Shown here: piece by piece, positions 36,820-45,719 of the stretch
How positions within the stretch are numbered: position 1 is the stretch's first letter
Layout: each line of letters begins with the position of its first letter
Made by a program: the position numbers and the translations under genes
Notes under the pieces: model-generated
Seen by the model: the letters and a program-made list of their open reading frames with translations, nothing else
Database searches by the model: none
What the model was told of the DNA's origin: nothing
Origin: Nesterenkonia sedimenti
Lineage (GTDB): Bacteria > Actinomycetota > Actinomycetes > Actinomycetales > Micrococcaceae
DNA: 64,000 nt
Direction of reading: 5' to 3'
NCBI RefSeq assembly: GCF_012641515.1
Contig: NZ_JABAHY010000004.1
Span: 21,989 to 85,988 of the forward strand

Positions 36820-37860
36820 ATGAGTTCCTATTCTTCTGACCTGGCCATTGAATGCCGTGGTCTGGTCAAGCGCTTCGGCGATAACACCGCAGTCGATGGT
36901 GTCGACCTCACCATCCCCCGCGGCGGCATCTACGGTGTCCTCGGCCCCAACGGCGCCGGTAAGACCACAACCATCCGGATGCTGGCCACCCTGCTTCGCC
37001 CCGATGGCGGCGAGGCCCAGGTGCTGGGTCATGATGTCTTCGCAGAACCGAAGACCATCCGCGAGAAGATCGCCCTGACCGGTCAGTTCGCCTCACTGGA
37101 CGAGGACCTCACCGGCCTGGAGAACCTCATCCTGCTCGGCAGGCTGCTGGGCTTCGGCAAGAACGCAGCACGCGAGCGCGGCTGGGACCTCCTGGAGGCC
37201 TTCAACCTCGCCGATGCCGCCGACCGCCAGGTGAAGAAATACTCCGGCGGTATGCGCCGCCGCCTGGATATCGCAGGCTCCCTGATGGTCACCCCAGAAC
37301 TGATGTTCCTGGATGAGCCCACCACAGGTATCGACCCCCGCAGCCGCAACCAGGTCTGGGACATCATCCGAACCCTGGTCGCAGGCGGCACAACGATCCT
37401 GCTGACCACCCAGTACCTGGAAGAGGCCGACCAGCTAGCCGACCGCATCGCAGTGATCGACCACGGCAAAGTCATCGCCGAGGGCACCCCTGGTCAGCTG
37501 AAGGCCCAGGTCGGTGCCGGTGCGCTGAAGGTCCGGGTCGAAAACCCCGCCGACCGGGAAACCGCCGCCCATATCCTGGAGACCACTGTCGGCAGCAATG
37601 TCGTCCGGGAGAAGGACGCCGCAGCCCTGACCGCCCGACTGGGCCAAGGAGCAAGCGCAACCCCAGCCCTGCAGGCACTGGAGGAATCAGGCATCGCCAT
37701 CGAAACCTTCGCCATGGGCCAGCCCAGCCTGGACGAAGTCTTCCTAGCCCTGACCGGTAAGCCAGTCGAAGCCGAAGATACTGAAACCACAGAAGAAGAC
37801 CACGACGCCGGGGCATCTGCAGCCGCCGCCGGAGGAGCCGCTGCAGGAGGAGCATCATGA
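36820..37860 (+). CDS. ABC exporter ATP-binding protein (DrrA type)
   Basis: The 346-residue ATPase of a two-gene ABC-2 exporter. It has Walker A GPNGAGKTT (about residue 45), the signature KYSGGMRRRLDIAGSL, and Walker B MFLDEPTTGID, then the C-terminal domain of daunorubicin-resistance ATPases and an Ala/Gly-rich tail. It overlaps the permease gene by four bases. Drug or lipid efflux is likely; the substrate is unknown. Confidence 0.9.
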   Translation: MSSYSSDLAIECRGLVKRFGDNTAVDGVDLTIPRGGIYGVLGPNGAGKTTTIRMLATLLRPDGGEAQVLGHDVFAEPKTIREKIALTGQFASLDEDLTGLENLILLGRLLGFGKNAARERGWDLLEAFNLADAADRQVKKYSGGMRRRLDIAGSLMVTPELMFLDEPTTGIDPRSRNQVWDIIRTLVAGGTTILLTTQYLEEADQLADRIAVIDHGKVIAEGTPGQLKAQVGAGALKVRVENPADRETAAHILETTVGSNVVREKDAAALTARLGQGASATPALQALEESGIAIETFAMGQPSLDEVFLALTGKPVEAEDTETTEEDHDAGASAAAAGGAAAGGAS

Positions 37861-38777
37861 GCAACGAGATCAACACTGGGCTCGTGAACAACGGGCGCAA
37901 TAACGCCCCGACTGCCACTGCAGGAGCCGAAGCGGAAAACGCAGACGCCATCCGCAATGTGCTGCTGCCTACCGAACAGCGCCCGACCCCCGCCGGACCG
38001 ATCTCTGGCTCCCTGACCTACGGCTGGCGGGCGATGCTGAAGATCAAACACATCCCCACCCAGCTGTTCGACGTCACGGTCTTCCCGTTGATGATGACGG
38101 TGATGTTCACCTTCATCTTCGGTGGGGCCATGGGCGCGGTGGTCTCCGGCACCGGTGAGACCGGGGGAGTCGCGATTAGCGAATACGTCCAGTTCTTCAT
38201 CCCCGGAATCTTCGTCCAGACCCTGATTATGATCACCATGTACACCGGGATGACCTTGAATAAGGACATCTCCAAGGGGATCTTCGACCGGTTCCGGTCC
38301 CTGCCCACCTGGCGTCCGGCACAGCTGGTTGGTGCCCTGCTGGGCGACCAGGTCCGCTACACCCTGGCCGGTGTCATCATCCTGGGCGTCGGCTTCGCCG
38401 TGGGCTTCCGCCCCGAGGGAGGTCTGGAGGGCGTGGTCGCAGCCTTCGCCCTGCTGCTGGTCTTCAGCTTCTGCCTGTCCTGGATCTGGACCACATTCTC
38501 CCTGCTGCTGCCCACCGAGGAAGCGGTTATGGGAGTCTCGATGACCCTGATCTTCCCACTGACCTTCGCCTCCAATATCTTCGTGCCCACCCAAACAATG
38601 CCCGACTGGCTGCAGCCGGTGGTGGATGCCAACCCCGTCAGCGTAGTGGTGGCCAGCATCCGCGATTTCATGCTCGGCACCAATGAAGGGAACCTCCTGG
38701 TGGTCGGCATCTACTGTGTTGTGCTGGTAGCAGTCTTCGCGCCTATCTCCATGTACCTCTACAACCGAAAGTCCTGA
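37857..38777 (+). CDS. ABC-2 type exporter permease (DrrB type)
   Basis: The 306-residue membrane partner of the preceding ATPase. It has about six membrane segments after a ~60-residue hydrophilic N-terminus. The family segments FIPGIFVQTLIMITMYTG, DRFRSLP (after DISKGIF) and FPLTFASNIFVPTQTMP are present, typical of DrrB permeases. Start ATG 37857 overlaps the ATPase stop. Confidence 0.9.
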   Translation: MSNEINTGLVNNGRNNAPTATAGAEAENADAIRNVLLPTEQRPTPAGPISGSLTYGWRAMLKIKHIPTQLFDVTVFPLMMTVMFTFIFGGAMGAVVSGTGETGGVAISEYVQFFIPGIFVQTLIMITMYTGMTLNKDISKGIFDRFRSLPTWRPAQLVGALLGDQVRYTLAGVIILGVGFAVGFRPEGGLEGVVAAFALLLVFSFCLSWIWTTFSLLLPTEEAVMGVSMTLIFPLTFASNIFVPTQTMPDWLQPVVDANPVSVVVASIRDFMLGTNEGNLLVVGIYCVVLVAVFAPISMYLYNRKS

Positions 38778-38831
38778 CCTAGGAACGCAATTGCTACGCT
38801 CAGGAACCCCAGGTTTCTGAGAGGAGATGCG

Positions 38832-39620
38832 GTGCAGGTACTGACTGAAATCAACGACGACATCGCGGAGATCGCTGCCGGTGCACAGCGGGTGGCAGTG
38901 CTCACCGGGGCCGGCATCTCGGCAGAAAGCAATGTGCCCACCTTCCGGGAAGTCCAGACCGGCCTGTGGGAGCGATTCTCCGCCCAGGACCTGGCCACCC
39001 CAGAGGCCTTCGAGGCCAACCCCGCGTTGGTGTGGACCTGGTACCGGTGGCGTCAGTCTCTGATCCAACAGGTTGAGCCCAATCCGGGGCATACCGCTCT
39101 TGCTCAATGGCAGCAGCAGCTGCGGCAGGAGGGGGGAGAACTGAGCATCACCACCCAGAATGTCGATGACCTGCACGAACGTGCCGGAGCCGAGGTCCTG
39201 GGGCACCTGCACGGCAGTATCTTCGCCCACCGCTGTCTGGACTGCGGAGACCCTGTTGAACTGCCCGATCCGGCCTACGACGGATTCGAAGCGCCCCCGG
39301 AGCCTGAAGAGCCCCCACAGTGTGCAACCTGCGGCGGGCACATCCGGCCCGGGGTGGTGTGGTTCGGCGAAATGCTGCCCATGGAGGCCTTCGACGCCGC
39401 CACGGCCGCCATCCGTTCAGCTGATGTGGTGGTTGTAGCAGGCACATCCGGTATTGTGCAGCCGGCAGCCTCCCTGCCCCTGCTGGCATTGGAACGTGGC
39501 ACCCCACTGATCGAGATCAACCCCGAGGAGACCGAGATCAGTGAGGCCATGGACTTCTGCCTGCGCGGGCCCTCCGGAGTTATGCTGCCCGCGTTAGTGC
39601 CACCTCGCAGACGAAAGTAG
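38832..39620 (+). CDS. cobB: Sirtuin-type NAD-dependent protein deacylase
   Basis: Removes acyl groups from lysines using NAD. The 262-residue protein has TGAGISAESNVPTFRE at the NAD site, TQNVDDLHERAGA, the catalytic His in GHLHGS, a zinc site with CLDCG and CATCG, and PGVVWFGE. It starts at GTG 38832 behind GAGAGGAG. The gene ends eight bases before the UppP-like gene. Confidence 0.93.
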   Translation: MQVLTEINDDIAEIAAGAQRVAVLTGAGISAESNVPTFREVQTGLWERFSAQDLATPEAFEANPALVWTWYRWRQSLIQQVEPNPGHTALAQWQQQLRQEGGELSITTQNVDDLHERAGAEVLGHLHGSIFAHRCLDCGDPVELPDPAYDGFEAPPEPEEPPQCATCGGHIRPGVVWFGEMLPMEAFDAATAAIRSADVVVVAGTSGIVQPAASLPLLALERGTPLIEINPEETEISEAMDFCLRGPSGVMLPALVPPRRRK

Positions 39621-39627
39621 GTCTTCA

Positions 39628-40551
39628 GTGACCATCTGGGAAGCCATTCTCCTGGGCGCAATCCAGGGGCTGTTCATGTTCATCCCGGTCAGCTCCTCCT
39701 CCCATCTGGTGATCGCCCAGCACTGGTTGGCTGATGCCGGCTCAGCCATCCCCGGTCCGGACACCCCGGAAATGATCTTCTTCAACCTGGTGGTTCACCT
39801 GGGCACGATGGTCTCAGTGGCAGTGGTTATGTGGCGGCCACTGCTGCGGCTGCTGCGCGGGACGCTGCGGGAACTGATATGGTTCGCCCGGCGCAAGACC
39901 CTGCGTCATCTCATCCACCTCAAACTGATGCTGCTGGGTGTGATCGTCGTCGGCATCACCGGCGTGCTGGGTCTGTTCATCCGCGAGTACGGCACCGAAG
40001 TCTTCGCCACCCCATGGATCGTTGCCATCCTGCTGCTGGTCACTGCCGCGATCCTGTGGTGGACCGATAAGGTCAGCCACACCTGGCGCGGGGCAGCCCA
40101 GATGACCATCTGGGTCGCCGTCGTCATCGGTCTGGCCCAAGCCCTGGCCCTGCTGCCGGGGATCTCGCGGTCCGGGATCACCATCGCAGCAGCCCTGGCC
40201 CTGGGCATGCACCGCAAAATCGCCGCCCAGTTCAGCTTCTTCGTCGCCATACCCACAATCGTTTCCGCAACAGCGGTGCAGTCGCGCAGCCTGATCGGCC
40301 ACGAGGGCGGCTTCAGCATCAGCGCCGAGGCCTACTGGGTCGCCTTCCTGGTGGCGGCAGTGGTCGGCGCAGCAGCCCTCTGGTTGGTCCTCACCCTGCT
40401 CTACCGCGCAAAATTCCGGATCTTCGCCGTCTACGTGGTGATCTTCGCGGCCTTCATCCTGATCTTCCAGCCCGACCTCAGTGATCCGCCGCCTGTCGAC
40501 GAAACCCCCGCCCACGAGGATCAGGACGCAGAAACCTCCGCGAGGTCCTGA
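39628..40551 (+). CDS. uppP: Undecaprenyl-diphosphatase-like protein with altered active-site motif
   Basis: A 307-residue membrane protein with the BacA/UppP fold. The first motif is QGLFMFIPVSSSSH where UppP has (E/Q)GLTEFLPVSSTGH, so the second acidic residue of (E/Q)xxxE is Met. The second motif PGISRSGITIAAALALG keeps the Arg. Either another residue substitutes or this paralogue has a changed role. The C-terminal tail is hydrophilic and acidic. GTG start at 39628. No other UppP is in the window. Confidence 0.8.
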   Translation: MTIWEAILLGAIQGLFMFIPVSSSSHLVIAQHWLADAGSAIPGPDTPEMIFFNLVVHLGTMVSVAVVMWRPLLRLLRGTLRELIWFARRKTLRHLIHLKLMLLGVIVVGITGVLGLFIREYGTEVFATPWIVAILLLVTAAILWWTDKVSHTWRGAAQMTIWVAVVIGLAQALALLPGISRSGITIAAALALGMHRKIAAQFSFFVAIPTIVSATAVQSRSLIGHEGGFSISAEAYWVAFLVAAVVGAAALWLVLTLLYRAKFRIFAVYVVIFAAFILIFQPDLSDPPPVDETPAHEDQDAETSARS

Positions 40552-40606
40552 GGATCACCGCCAGGGCACGATAACCTGATGCGGTGAGAGACGACGGGAG
40601 CGATAC

Positions 40607-40918
40607 ATGCTGTGGCTGAACATTCTGGCACTGCTGATCATCGCCGTCGTCGTCGTGCTGCTGCTGGGCAAATGGAACGGCGAGCCGGCCCCGCGCGAGG
40701 ACACGCCCGAGAACCTCTCTTCCGTCGATCAACTGCTTGAACGCACCCATGGCGTTCTGAGTGCCGACGACCTCGAAAATGTAGAGCTGGATCCCGCTGT
40801 ACGCGGGTATCGGATGGACCAGGTCGATAAGCTCCTGGACGCCTTAGCGCAGCAGCTTCGAGAGCCTGACCAGGGCACATCAGCTGATTCCACAGATGTC
40901 AACAGGCCGGACCCGTAG
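40607..40918 (+). CDS. Small membrane-anchored DivIVA-domain protein
   Basis: A 103-residue protein with one N-terminal membrane segment (NILALLIIAVVVVLLLG) and a short DivIVA-like motif AVRGYRMDQVDKLLDALAQQL. Such small proteins are widespread in actinobacteria near the tatB region and may sit at curved membrane or growth poles. ATG 40607 follows GGGAG. The role is inferred only from the domain. Confidence 0.8.
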   Translation: MLWLNILALLIIAVVVVLLLGKWNGEPAPREDTPENLSSVDQLLERTHGVLSADDLENVELDPAVRGYRMDQVDKLLDALAQQLREPDQGTSADSTDVNRPDP

Positions 40919-40998
40919 CGTCACCTCCGCGGAGTGATAGATAATAGATACGTAAGAACCGTAATGTCAGCACGACAATGGAAGAGGATGGACCCCCG

Positions 40999-41169
40999 AT
41001 GGCTGCTATGAAACCGCGTACTGGCGACGGCCCGATGGAAGTCACCCAGGAAGGACGCAGCCTCATCATGCGCGTGCCGATCGACGGTGGGGGACGCCTG
41101 GTTCTTGAGATCAATAATGAAGAAGCTGAGGCACTGAAGACCTGCCTCATCGAAGCCGTCGGCGAGTAG
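40999..41169 (+). CDS. DUF3117 family protein
   Basis: A 56-residue protein matching the actinobacterial DUF3117 family, which begins MAAMKPRTGDGPMEVTQEGR as here. ATG 40999 is chosen by family convention; an earlier ATG at 40978 would add seven residues. It is a small conserved protein of unknown function that accompanies the DivIVA-domain protein and O-methyltransferase in many actinobacteria. Confidence 0.9.
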   Translation: MAAMKPRTGDGPMEVTQEGRSLIMRVPIDGGGRLVLEINNEEAEALKTCLIEAVGE

Positions 41170-41178
41170 CCGCCGGGC

Positions 41179-41826
41179 CTACTGTCGGGACTGTTTGACC
41201 GCCACCAGAACACCGGTACCGGTGGGCAGGAGTGAGGTGACAGTCCGCTGATCCTCACGCAGGCTGCGCTCCACAGCGCGCAGAGCCTGCACTTCAGGGT
41301 CCCGAACTGCCGGCTTGACCACGCGATCTCCGGCCAGAGCATCGCTGATCACCAAGATCCCCGCCGGCTTCAACAGGCGCAGGCCCTGCTGTGCGTAGAA
41401 CTCCATCTCGTCGACCCCGGCGCCGATATGCACCAGATCGTAACCGGCAGTCGTCAGCCGGGGGAGCACCTCAGTTGCCTTGCCGGTGATCAGACGCGTC
41501 TTAGCAGCAGCAATGGGTTCACTGCGGAACAGCCTGCGCGCAATCGAGACCGCATCGGAGTCAGCATCGATCCCGGTCAGGACAGCATCTTTGGCCGCCC
41601 CTCGCAATAGCGCCGTCCCGGAGAGCCCAACCCCGGTGCCGATTTCAACAATCCCACGGGCCGGACCGATAGCAGCCAGGGTGGTCAACAGGGCCAAAGT
41701 TCCCTCAGAAGGGGAGGGCACTCCGAGATCTACGGCCGCCTGCCGCGCCTCTGCGAAAAGTTCATCCTCGGGAAGATGCTCCTCGGCATACGCCCAGCTA
41801 GCGTGTTTGGCGTTCTGAGCAGGCAT
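41179..41826 (-). CDS. SAM-dependent O-methyltransferase
   Basis: A 215-residue class I methyltransferase similar to the O-methyltransferase normally next to sigE in actinobacteria. The SAM site is VEIGTGVGLSGTALLRG, followed by GIDADSDAVS. The N-terminus SWAYAEEHLPEDE matches that group. The substrate is unknown. In relatives sigE, an anti-sigma gene and htrA lie between this gene and tatB; none is found here. Confidence 0.88.
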   Translation of the reverse strand: MPAQNAKHASWAYAEEHLPEDELFAEARQAAVDLGVPSPSEGTLALLTTLAAIGPARGIVEIGTGVGLSGTALLRGAAKDAVLTGIDADSDAVSIARRLFRSEPIAAAKTRLITGKATEVLPRLTTAGYDLVHIGAGVDEMEFYAQQGLRLLKPAGILVISDALAGDRVVKPAVRDPEVQALRAVERSLREDQRTVTSLLPTGTGVLVAVKQSRQ

Positions 41827-41966
41827 GGCGAAGAGATCCCTTGAGACGATGGTCTACAAACAGTTGCGCCTCATCCTATATCCGCTCCCCGGGATGCCAG
41901 ACCACACGGTGGGCTTCCCAGCAAAAATTAAGGATATTCACAGAAAAGGGGTCCAGAATAGCGGGG

Positions 41967-42812
41967 ATGCCCGGCACGACTAGCAGTACCCACCGTCGCG
42001 CAAGGAGACCCGGACGAGTCCATCTCGGCTGGGTTTTCGGCGTTTTCGTGGCATCTGTAGCTGCAGTCACCTGTTTAGTTGTGGCCCTCGCCTGGTTCCT
42101 CGGCGGTCGGGCTGCCCCGAATGCCGCCAGCGTTCAGGAACTGCTTCCCCCTGAGCCGAGGCAGCACACCGATGCCGAAACCGCAGAAGATGCGGCCATG
42201 CTCTCGGCAGTACAGCCCTCGGCAGAGTCTGAAGAAGAGGACTATCTCGACAGGGGAGTGGCAGCAGTGCTGCCTGGAGCCATGCCGGGAGCCGAGATCA
42301 AGGAACTGCCGGTGGAGAATCTCAGCGACCTCAAATCCCTGGGCTGGGCAGTACCCTACCTCTCCCGCAACGGTTATGAGCACAGGTACATCGAGACCGG
42401 TTCGCTGGAGGGAATTCGCACCATCCAGGTTCATATGGCCGATGGCGAATACTTCATCAATGTCGCCGAAACCCGGGTCGAAGAGGACGGGGCGGAACTG
42501 GAACCCATTGAGGAGACACTGCATAACGTAGTCGACCTCCAGCATGTCCACGCCGAGGAGCTTGAGCTCAGCACCGGTCAGGAGGCGGTCCTATACTCCG
42601 CCGAGGATGCCCGGGTATGGACCACAGCCGTCGAGACCGGTTATGCCCAGTACGTCATCACCTCCAGCCAACCGGTGGAAACAGCCCCGGAGGTGACCTC
42701 ATGGGTGATGGTCACGGACCGCTCCCGGGTCCAGCTCATGCCCTCCTCGCCTGGTCCTGCCGACCGACTTGAGCGCGGTTTCGACGAAATGCGCTCCTGG
42801 TTCAGCGACTGA
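41967..42812 (+). CDS. Membrane-anchored protein of unknown function
   Basis: A 281-residue protein with a basic N-terminus, one membrane segment at about residues 22-45 (GWVFGVFVASVAAVTCLVVALAWFLG region), then an acidic extracellular part. I see no enzyme or zinc-binding anti-sigma motif. It lies where an anti-sigma factor would be in relatives, but the sequence does not support that. The start at ATG 41967 is chosen because the membrane anchor follows. The function is unknown. Confidence 0.65.
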   Translation: MPGTTSSTHRRARRPGRVHLGWVFGVFVASVAAVTCLVVALAWFLGGRAAPNAASVQELLPPEPRQHTDAETAEDAAMLSAVQPSAESEEEDYLDRGVAAVLPGAMPGAEIKELPVENLSDLKSLGWAVPYLSRNGYEHRYIETGSLEGIRTIQVHMADGEYFINVAETRVEEDGAELEPIEETLHNVVDLQHVHAEELELSTGQEAVLYSAEDARVWTTAVETGYAQYVITSSQPVETAPEVTSWVMVTDRSRVQLMPSSPGPADRLERGFDEMRSWFSD

Positions 42813-42854
42813 ACCCAAGAACCACGGCCACCACGCCTGCCCCCGATTCCCTGC

Positions 42855-42893
42855 TAGAGTCAGTTCTGTCATCTGGTAATCGATAACCGATAG
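42855..42893 (+). promoter_or_regulatory. hglS promoter with candidate operator 1
   Basis: A TAGAGT -10 hexamer (42855-42860) is followed by the motif ATCGATAACCGATAG at 42879-42893. The core ATCG-ATAAC-CGAT is an inverted repeat. Related motifs lie before the cyclodeaminase-family gene (44495) and the FAD oxidase gene (50005). This is the best copy. Confidence 0.6.
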
Positions 42894-42938
42894 CGCCGTG
42901 GGGCGAGGTGTCCAGGCGGCAGCTGCAAGGAGGCAGTG

Positions 42939-44372
42939 GTGAGTTTTCAACAGCTCTGGCAACTCAGGGCCCGGTTCGCATTGAGCCTTTCCGAGATGTA
43001 TGGCACCGAAGTGCCCGCTTACAACACCCTGGTGGATGTCTCCACCGAGGTGAACCGCGATTTCCTCAAGGCCGAAGGCGCCGATGCTGAACGCTTGGGC
43101 AGCATCGAGCGAGTCACCGCCGAACGCCACGGTGCCATCCGAGTCGGCTCACCTGAGGAGATGTCCCAGGTCGCCCGAGTCTTCGCAGCATTCGGCATGT
43201 ATCCGGTGGGCTTCTACGACCTGCGCGATGCGGCCAAATCCTCAGTCCCGGTGGTCTCAACGGCCTTCCGGCCCATCGATAAGGAGGAGCTGGCGAAGAA
43301 CCCCTTCCGGGTTTTCACCTCCATGCTCGCCGCCGATGATCCCCGGTTCTTCGACGCGGATCTGCAGAAGCGGCTCCGGGAGTTCATCAATAACCGCACA
43401 CTCTTCCCTCAGGAGCTGCTGGAGCTCGCCGATAAGGCCGCAGCCAATAAGGGGCTCGAGGATGCCGAGGCAGACCGCCTGCTTGAGATGGCAACTGCCT
43501 CCTTCGAACTCTCTGATGATCCTGTGGACTACGCCTGGTACAAGGAGCTTGAGGCGATATCCGCAGTCGCTGCCGATATCGGTGGGGTCACCAGTACCCA
43601 TATCAACCACCTCACCCCACGGGTGCTGGACATCGATGACCTCTACCGCCGGATGGAAGAACGCGGCATCACCATGATCGATGAGGTGCAGGGGCCACCG
43701 GCCTGGGAAGGGCCCGATGTGCTGCTGCGCCAGACCTCCTTCCGGGCCCTGGATGAGAAACGAGTCTTCCGATTTGAAGACGGCACCGTCGGTCCCGGTG
43801 AGCTGCGCGTCCGCTTCGGAGAGGTCGAACAGCGCGGAATTGCGCTGACGCCGAAGGGACGGGACCTCTACGACAAGATGGTCGTCGAAACTGACTACAG
43901 GCTCTCTTCAGGACAGGGCAGTGTGCGCACAGAGGTGGCCCAGCAGGTCTGGGCCGAGAACTTGCCGCGGACAGAGAAGGAACTGGCCCTGGCGGGGTTG
44001 GGCTTCTTCACCTACACCGTCAACCAGCAGGCCTTGGCCAATGCAGGCGAGACCTACAGTGGCCGCAGGCTCACCCTTGCTGAGCTGATCGAGGCGGAGG
44101 TGGTCACCGCCCATCCGATCGTCTATGAAGACTTCCTGCCCCGCTCCGCCGCCGGTATCTTCCAGTCCAATCTCACCGATAAAGGGTCCCGCGATGATGC
44201 TCAGCAGGGCACCGACTACGACATCACTGTGATGTCCGAAATCGTAGGCCGGGAGGTCGCGGACCCCTATGCCCTCTACGAAGTCCAACAGAATGAATCC
44301 ATTGCTCTGGTGGAAAAACAATTGGGCGCCACCATCACGCCATTGGAAACCCGTAACGCAGCTCTGACCTAA
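42939..44372 (+). CDS. hglS: 2-oxoadipate dioxygenase/decarboxylase (DUF1338, HglS type)
   Basis: Fe(II) enzyme that turns 2-oxoadipate into D-2-hydroxyglutarate in lysine catabolism, as known for the DUF1338 protein of Pseudomonas putida. The 477-residue protein keeps the candidate metal and substrate residues: His64 with Arg68 in ERHGAIR, His224 in STHINHLTPR and a Glu in RFGEVEQRG near 295. An AAGGAGG site is five bases before GTG 42939. It is monocistronic, closed by a strong terminator. The ALDH7 and OCD-type genes nearby support this role. Confidence 0.85.
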   Translation: MSFQQLWQLRARFALSLSEMYGTEVPAYNTLVDVSTEVNRDFLKAEGADAERLGSIERVTAERHGAIRVGSPEEMSQVARVFAAFGMYPVGFYDLRDAAKSSVPVVSTAFRPIDKEELAKNPFRVFTSMLAADDPRFFDADLQKRLREFINNRTLFPQELLELADKAAANKGLEDAEADRLLEMATASFELSDDPVDYAWYKELEAISAVAADIGGVTSTHINHLTPRVLDIDDLYRRMEERGITMIDEVQGPPAWEGPDVLLRQTSFRALDEKRVFRFEDGTVGPGELRVRFGEVEQRGIALTPKGRDLYDKMVVETDYRLSSGQGSVRTEVAQQVWAENLPRTEKELALAGLGFFTYTVNQQALANAGETYSGRRLTLAELIEAEVVTAHPIVYEDFLPRSAAGIFQSNLTDKGSRDDAQQGTDYDITVMSEIVGREVADPYALYEVQQNESIALVEKQLGATITPLETRNAALT

Positions 44373-44391
44373 ACCCCTGATCAGACGAGAG

Positions 44392-44429
44392 AAAAAGTAC
44401 CTCCAGCTCAAAGTCTGGAGGTACTTTTT
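44392..44429. terminator. Rho-independent terminator after hglS
   Basis: AAAAAGTACCTCCAG (44392-44406) pairs perfectly with CTGGAGGTACTTTTT (44415-44429) around an eight-base loop. It has T-runs in both directions. Confidence 0.9.
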
Positions 44430-44465
44430 CTGTCATAAACCCTTTTCTGGAGACCAGCTGACTGC

Positions 44466-44509
44466 TAGAGTGCAATTTCACAGGCCGGCAGGTCATCGAT
44501 AATCGACAG
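44466..44509 (+). promoter_or_regulatory. Promoter of the cyclodeaminase-transporter operon with operator 2
   Basis: TAGAGT (44466-44471) in the same CTGCTAGAGT context as before hglS, then ATCGATAATCGACAG at 44495-44509. A GAGGGG ribosome-binding site follows. Confidence 0.55.
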
Positions 44510-44523
44510 ATTGAGGGGTTTAT

Positions 44524-45465
44524 ATGTCGTCAGAATCCGGTGCGCCGATGTGGATCGGTGCCGAGGAGGTCGCCGAGCTGATGCCGATGCGCGCAGCCGT
44601 CGATGCCTTAGAAGCCACTCTAGTGGCAGGATTCGACCCCGAGGACGACGGACAGCGCTCCCGGCTCGACACCCCCGCAGGACAGCTGCTTCAGATGCCA
44701 TCGGCCACCACCGAATGGGTCGGCACCAAAGTGGTGACCCTTCGCCCGGGCAACGACAAAGCAGGAATCCCGGTCATTCAGGGCCTCTACCTGCTCTTCG
44801 ACGGTGAACACCACACCCCGGTAGCAACCCTGGACGGCGCGGCACTGACGACCCTTCGCACACCGGCCACCACAGCCCTGGCCATCCGCCACACTGCAGC
44901 CCCTGATGCCAACCGAGCCGTCATCTTCGGCACCGGTGTCCAGGCACATGCCCATATCGAAGCCCTCCAAGCGGTTATGAACCTTGAACATATCGATGTG
45001 GTCGGCCGCAGTGCAGATAAAGCCCAGGCCGTAGTGGAGACCGCCCGCGCCAGGGGAGTCAGTGCAGAAGTTGCCGAGGCCGAGGCCGTTGCCGAGGCCG
45101 ATGTCGTGGTCACCTGCACCGCCTCCCCAGAACCACTCTTCGACTCCAGTCTTCTGCCCGACCATGCCGCGGTAGCCGCCATCGGATCCCATGATGGCCA
45201 GCACCGCGAGACTGATACCGCCTTGGTGAAACGGGCACTGACCATTGTCGAGTCCCAGACCAGCGCGCAGAAGGAAGCCGGAGACCTCCTCATCCCCGCC
45301 GCAGCCGGAGACTTCGACTTCGCCTCAGCGATCACACTCAAAGACCTCGTCACCGGCAAAGTGAAGCTGCCGGCAGATACTCCCCGGTTCTTCAAAGGCA
45401 CCGGTATGCCCTGGCAAGACCTATCCGTAGTGGCGGGGATCTACGCACTCAAGAGAGGGAAATAG
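44524..45465 (+). CDS. Ornithine cyclodeaminase/mu-crystallin family imine reductase
   Basis: A 313-residue NAD(P)-binding protein. It has GTKVVTLRPGN near residue 68, TLDGAALTTLRTPATTALA, and the Rossmann motif IFGTGVQAHAHIEAL. The family includes ketimine reductases for delta1-piperideine-2-carboxylate. In this setting I infer reduction of that imine, which comes from D- or L-lysine, to L-pipecolate; proline-type imines are an alternative. It is followed closely by the transporter genes, so one operon. Confidence 0.8.
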   Translation: MSSESGAPMWIGAEEVAELMPMRAAVDALEATLVAGFDPEDDGQRSRLDTPAGQLLQMPSATTEWVGTKVVTLRPGNDKAGIPVIQGLYLLFDGEHHTPVATLDGAALTTLRTPATTALAIRHTAAPDANRAVIFGTGVQAHAHIEALQAVMNLEHIDVVGRSADKAQAVVETARARGVSAEVAEAEAVAEADVVVTCTASPEPLFDSSLLPDHAAVAAIGSHDGQHRETDTALVKRALTIVESQTSAQKEAGDLLIPAAAGDFDFASAITLKDLVTGKVKLPADTPRFFKGTGMPWQDLSVVAGIYALKRGK

Positions 45466-45467
45466 GA

Positions 45468-45716
45468 ATGTCGTCCACAGCAGAACCGGCAGAACATACT
45501 GCACGGCGTCGGCCTATCTGGACCGAACCCGGCATCATCCTGCTCACTGTGCTCCTGGTGATGTCAGCAGTGATCTTCACCTGGTGGCCCAAGGAGCCCC
45601 ACCCCGGAGGTATCGCCCTGGTCGGCTGGCTGATGTTCGCCACCATGCCAGTCTCCATCGCGCTGACCGGCATTTATGTCATCTGGATGGAACGACGCGA
45701 GAAGGCGAGGGCATAA
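45468..45716 (+). CDS. DUF3311-type small subunit of a sodium:solute symporter
   Basis: An 82-residue protein with two membrane segments (IILLTVLLVMSAVIFTWWP and LMFATMPVSIALTGIYVIW). Such proteins are encoded directly before symporters and are thought to be accessory subunits. It lies 2 bases after the reductase gene and 3 bases before the symporter. Confidence 0.85.
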   Translation: MSSTAEPAEHTARRRPIWTEPGIILLTVLLVMSAVIFTWWPKEPHPGGIALVGWLMFATMPVSIALTGIYVIWMERREKARA

Positions 45717-45719
45717 GCC

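Noticed and set aside
37494-39341. 615-codon minus-strand frame opposite the ABC and sirtuin genes
   Set aside because: Low-complexity Gly, Gln and Leu-rich antisense translation without motifs; the plus-strand genes explain the DNA.
40921-40978. A/T-rich direct repeats TAGATAATAGATA before DUF3117
   Set aside because: Short and probably only a promoter -10 region; not enough for a repeat element.
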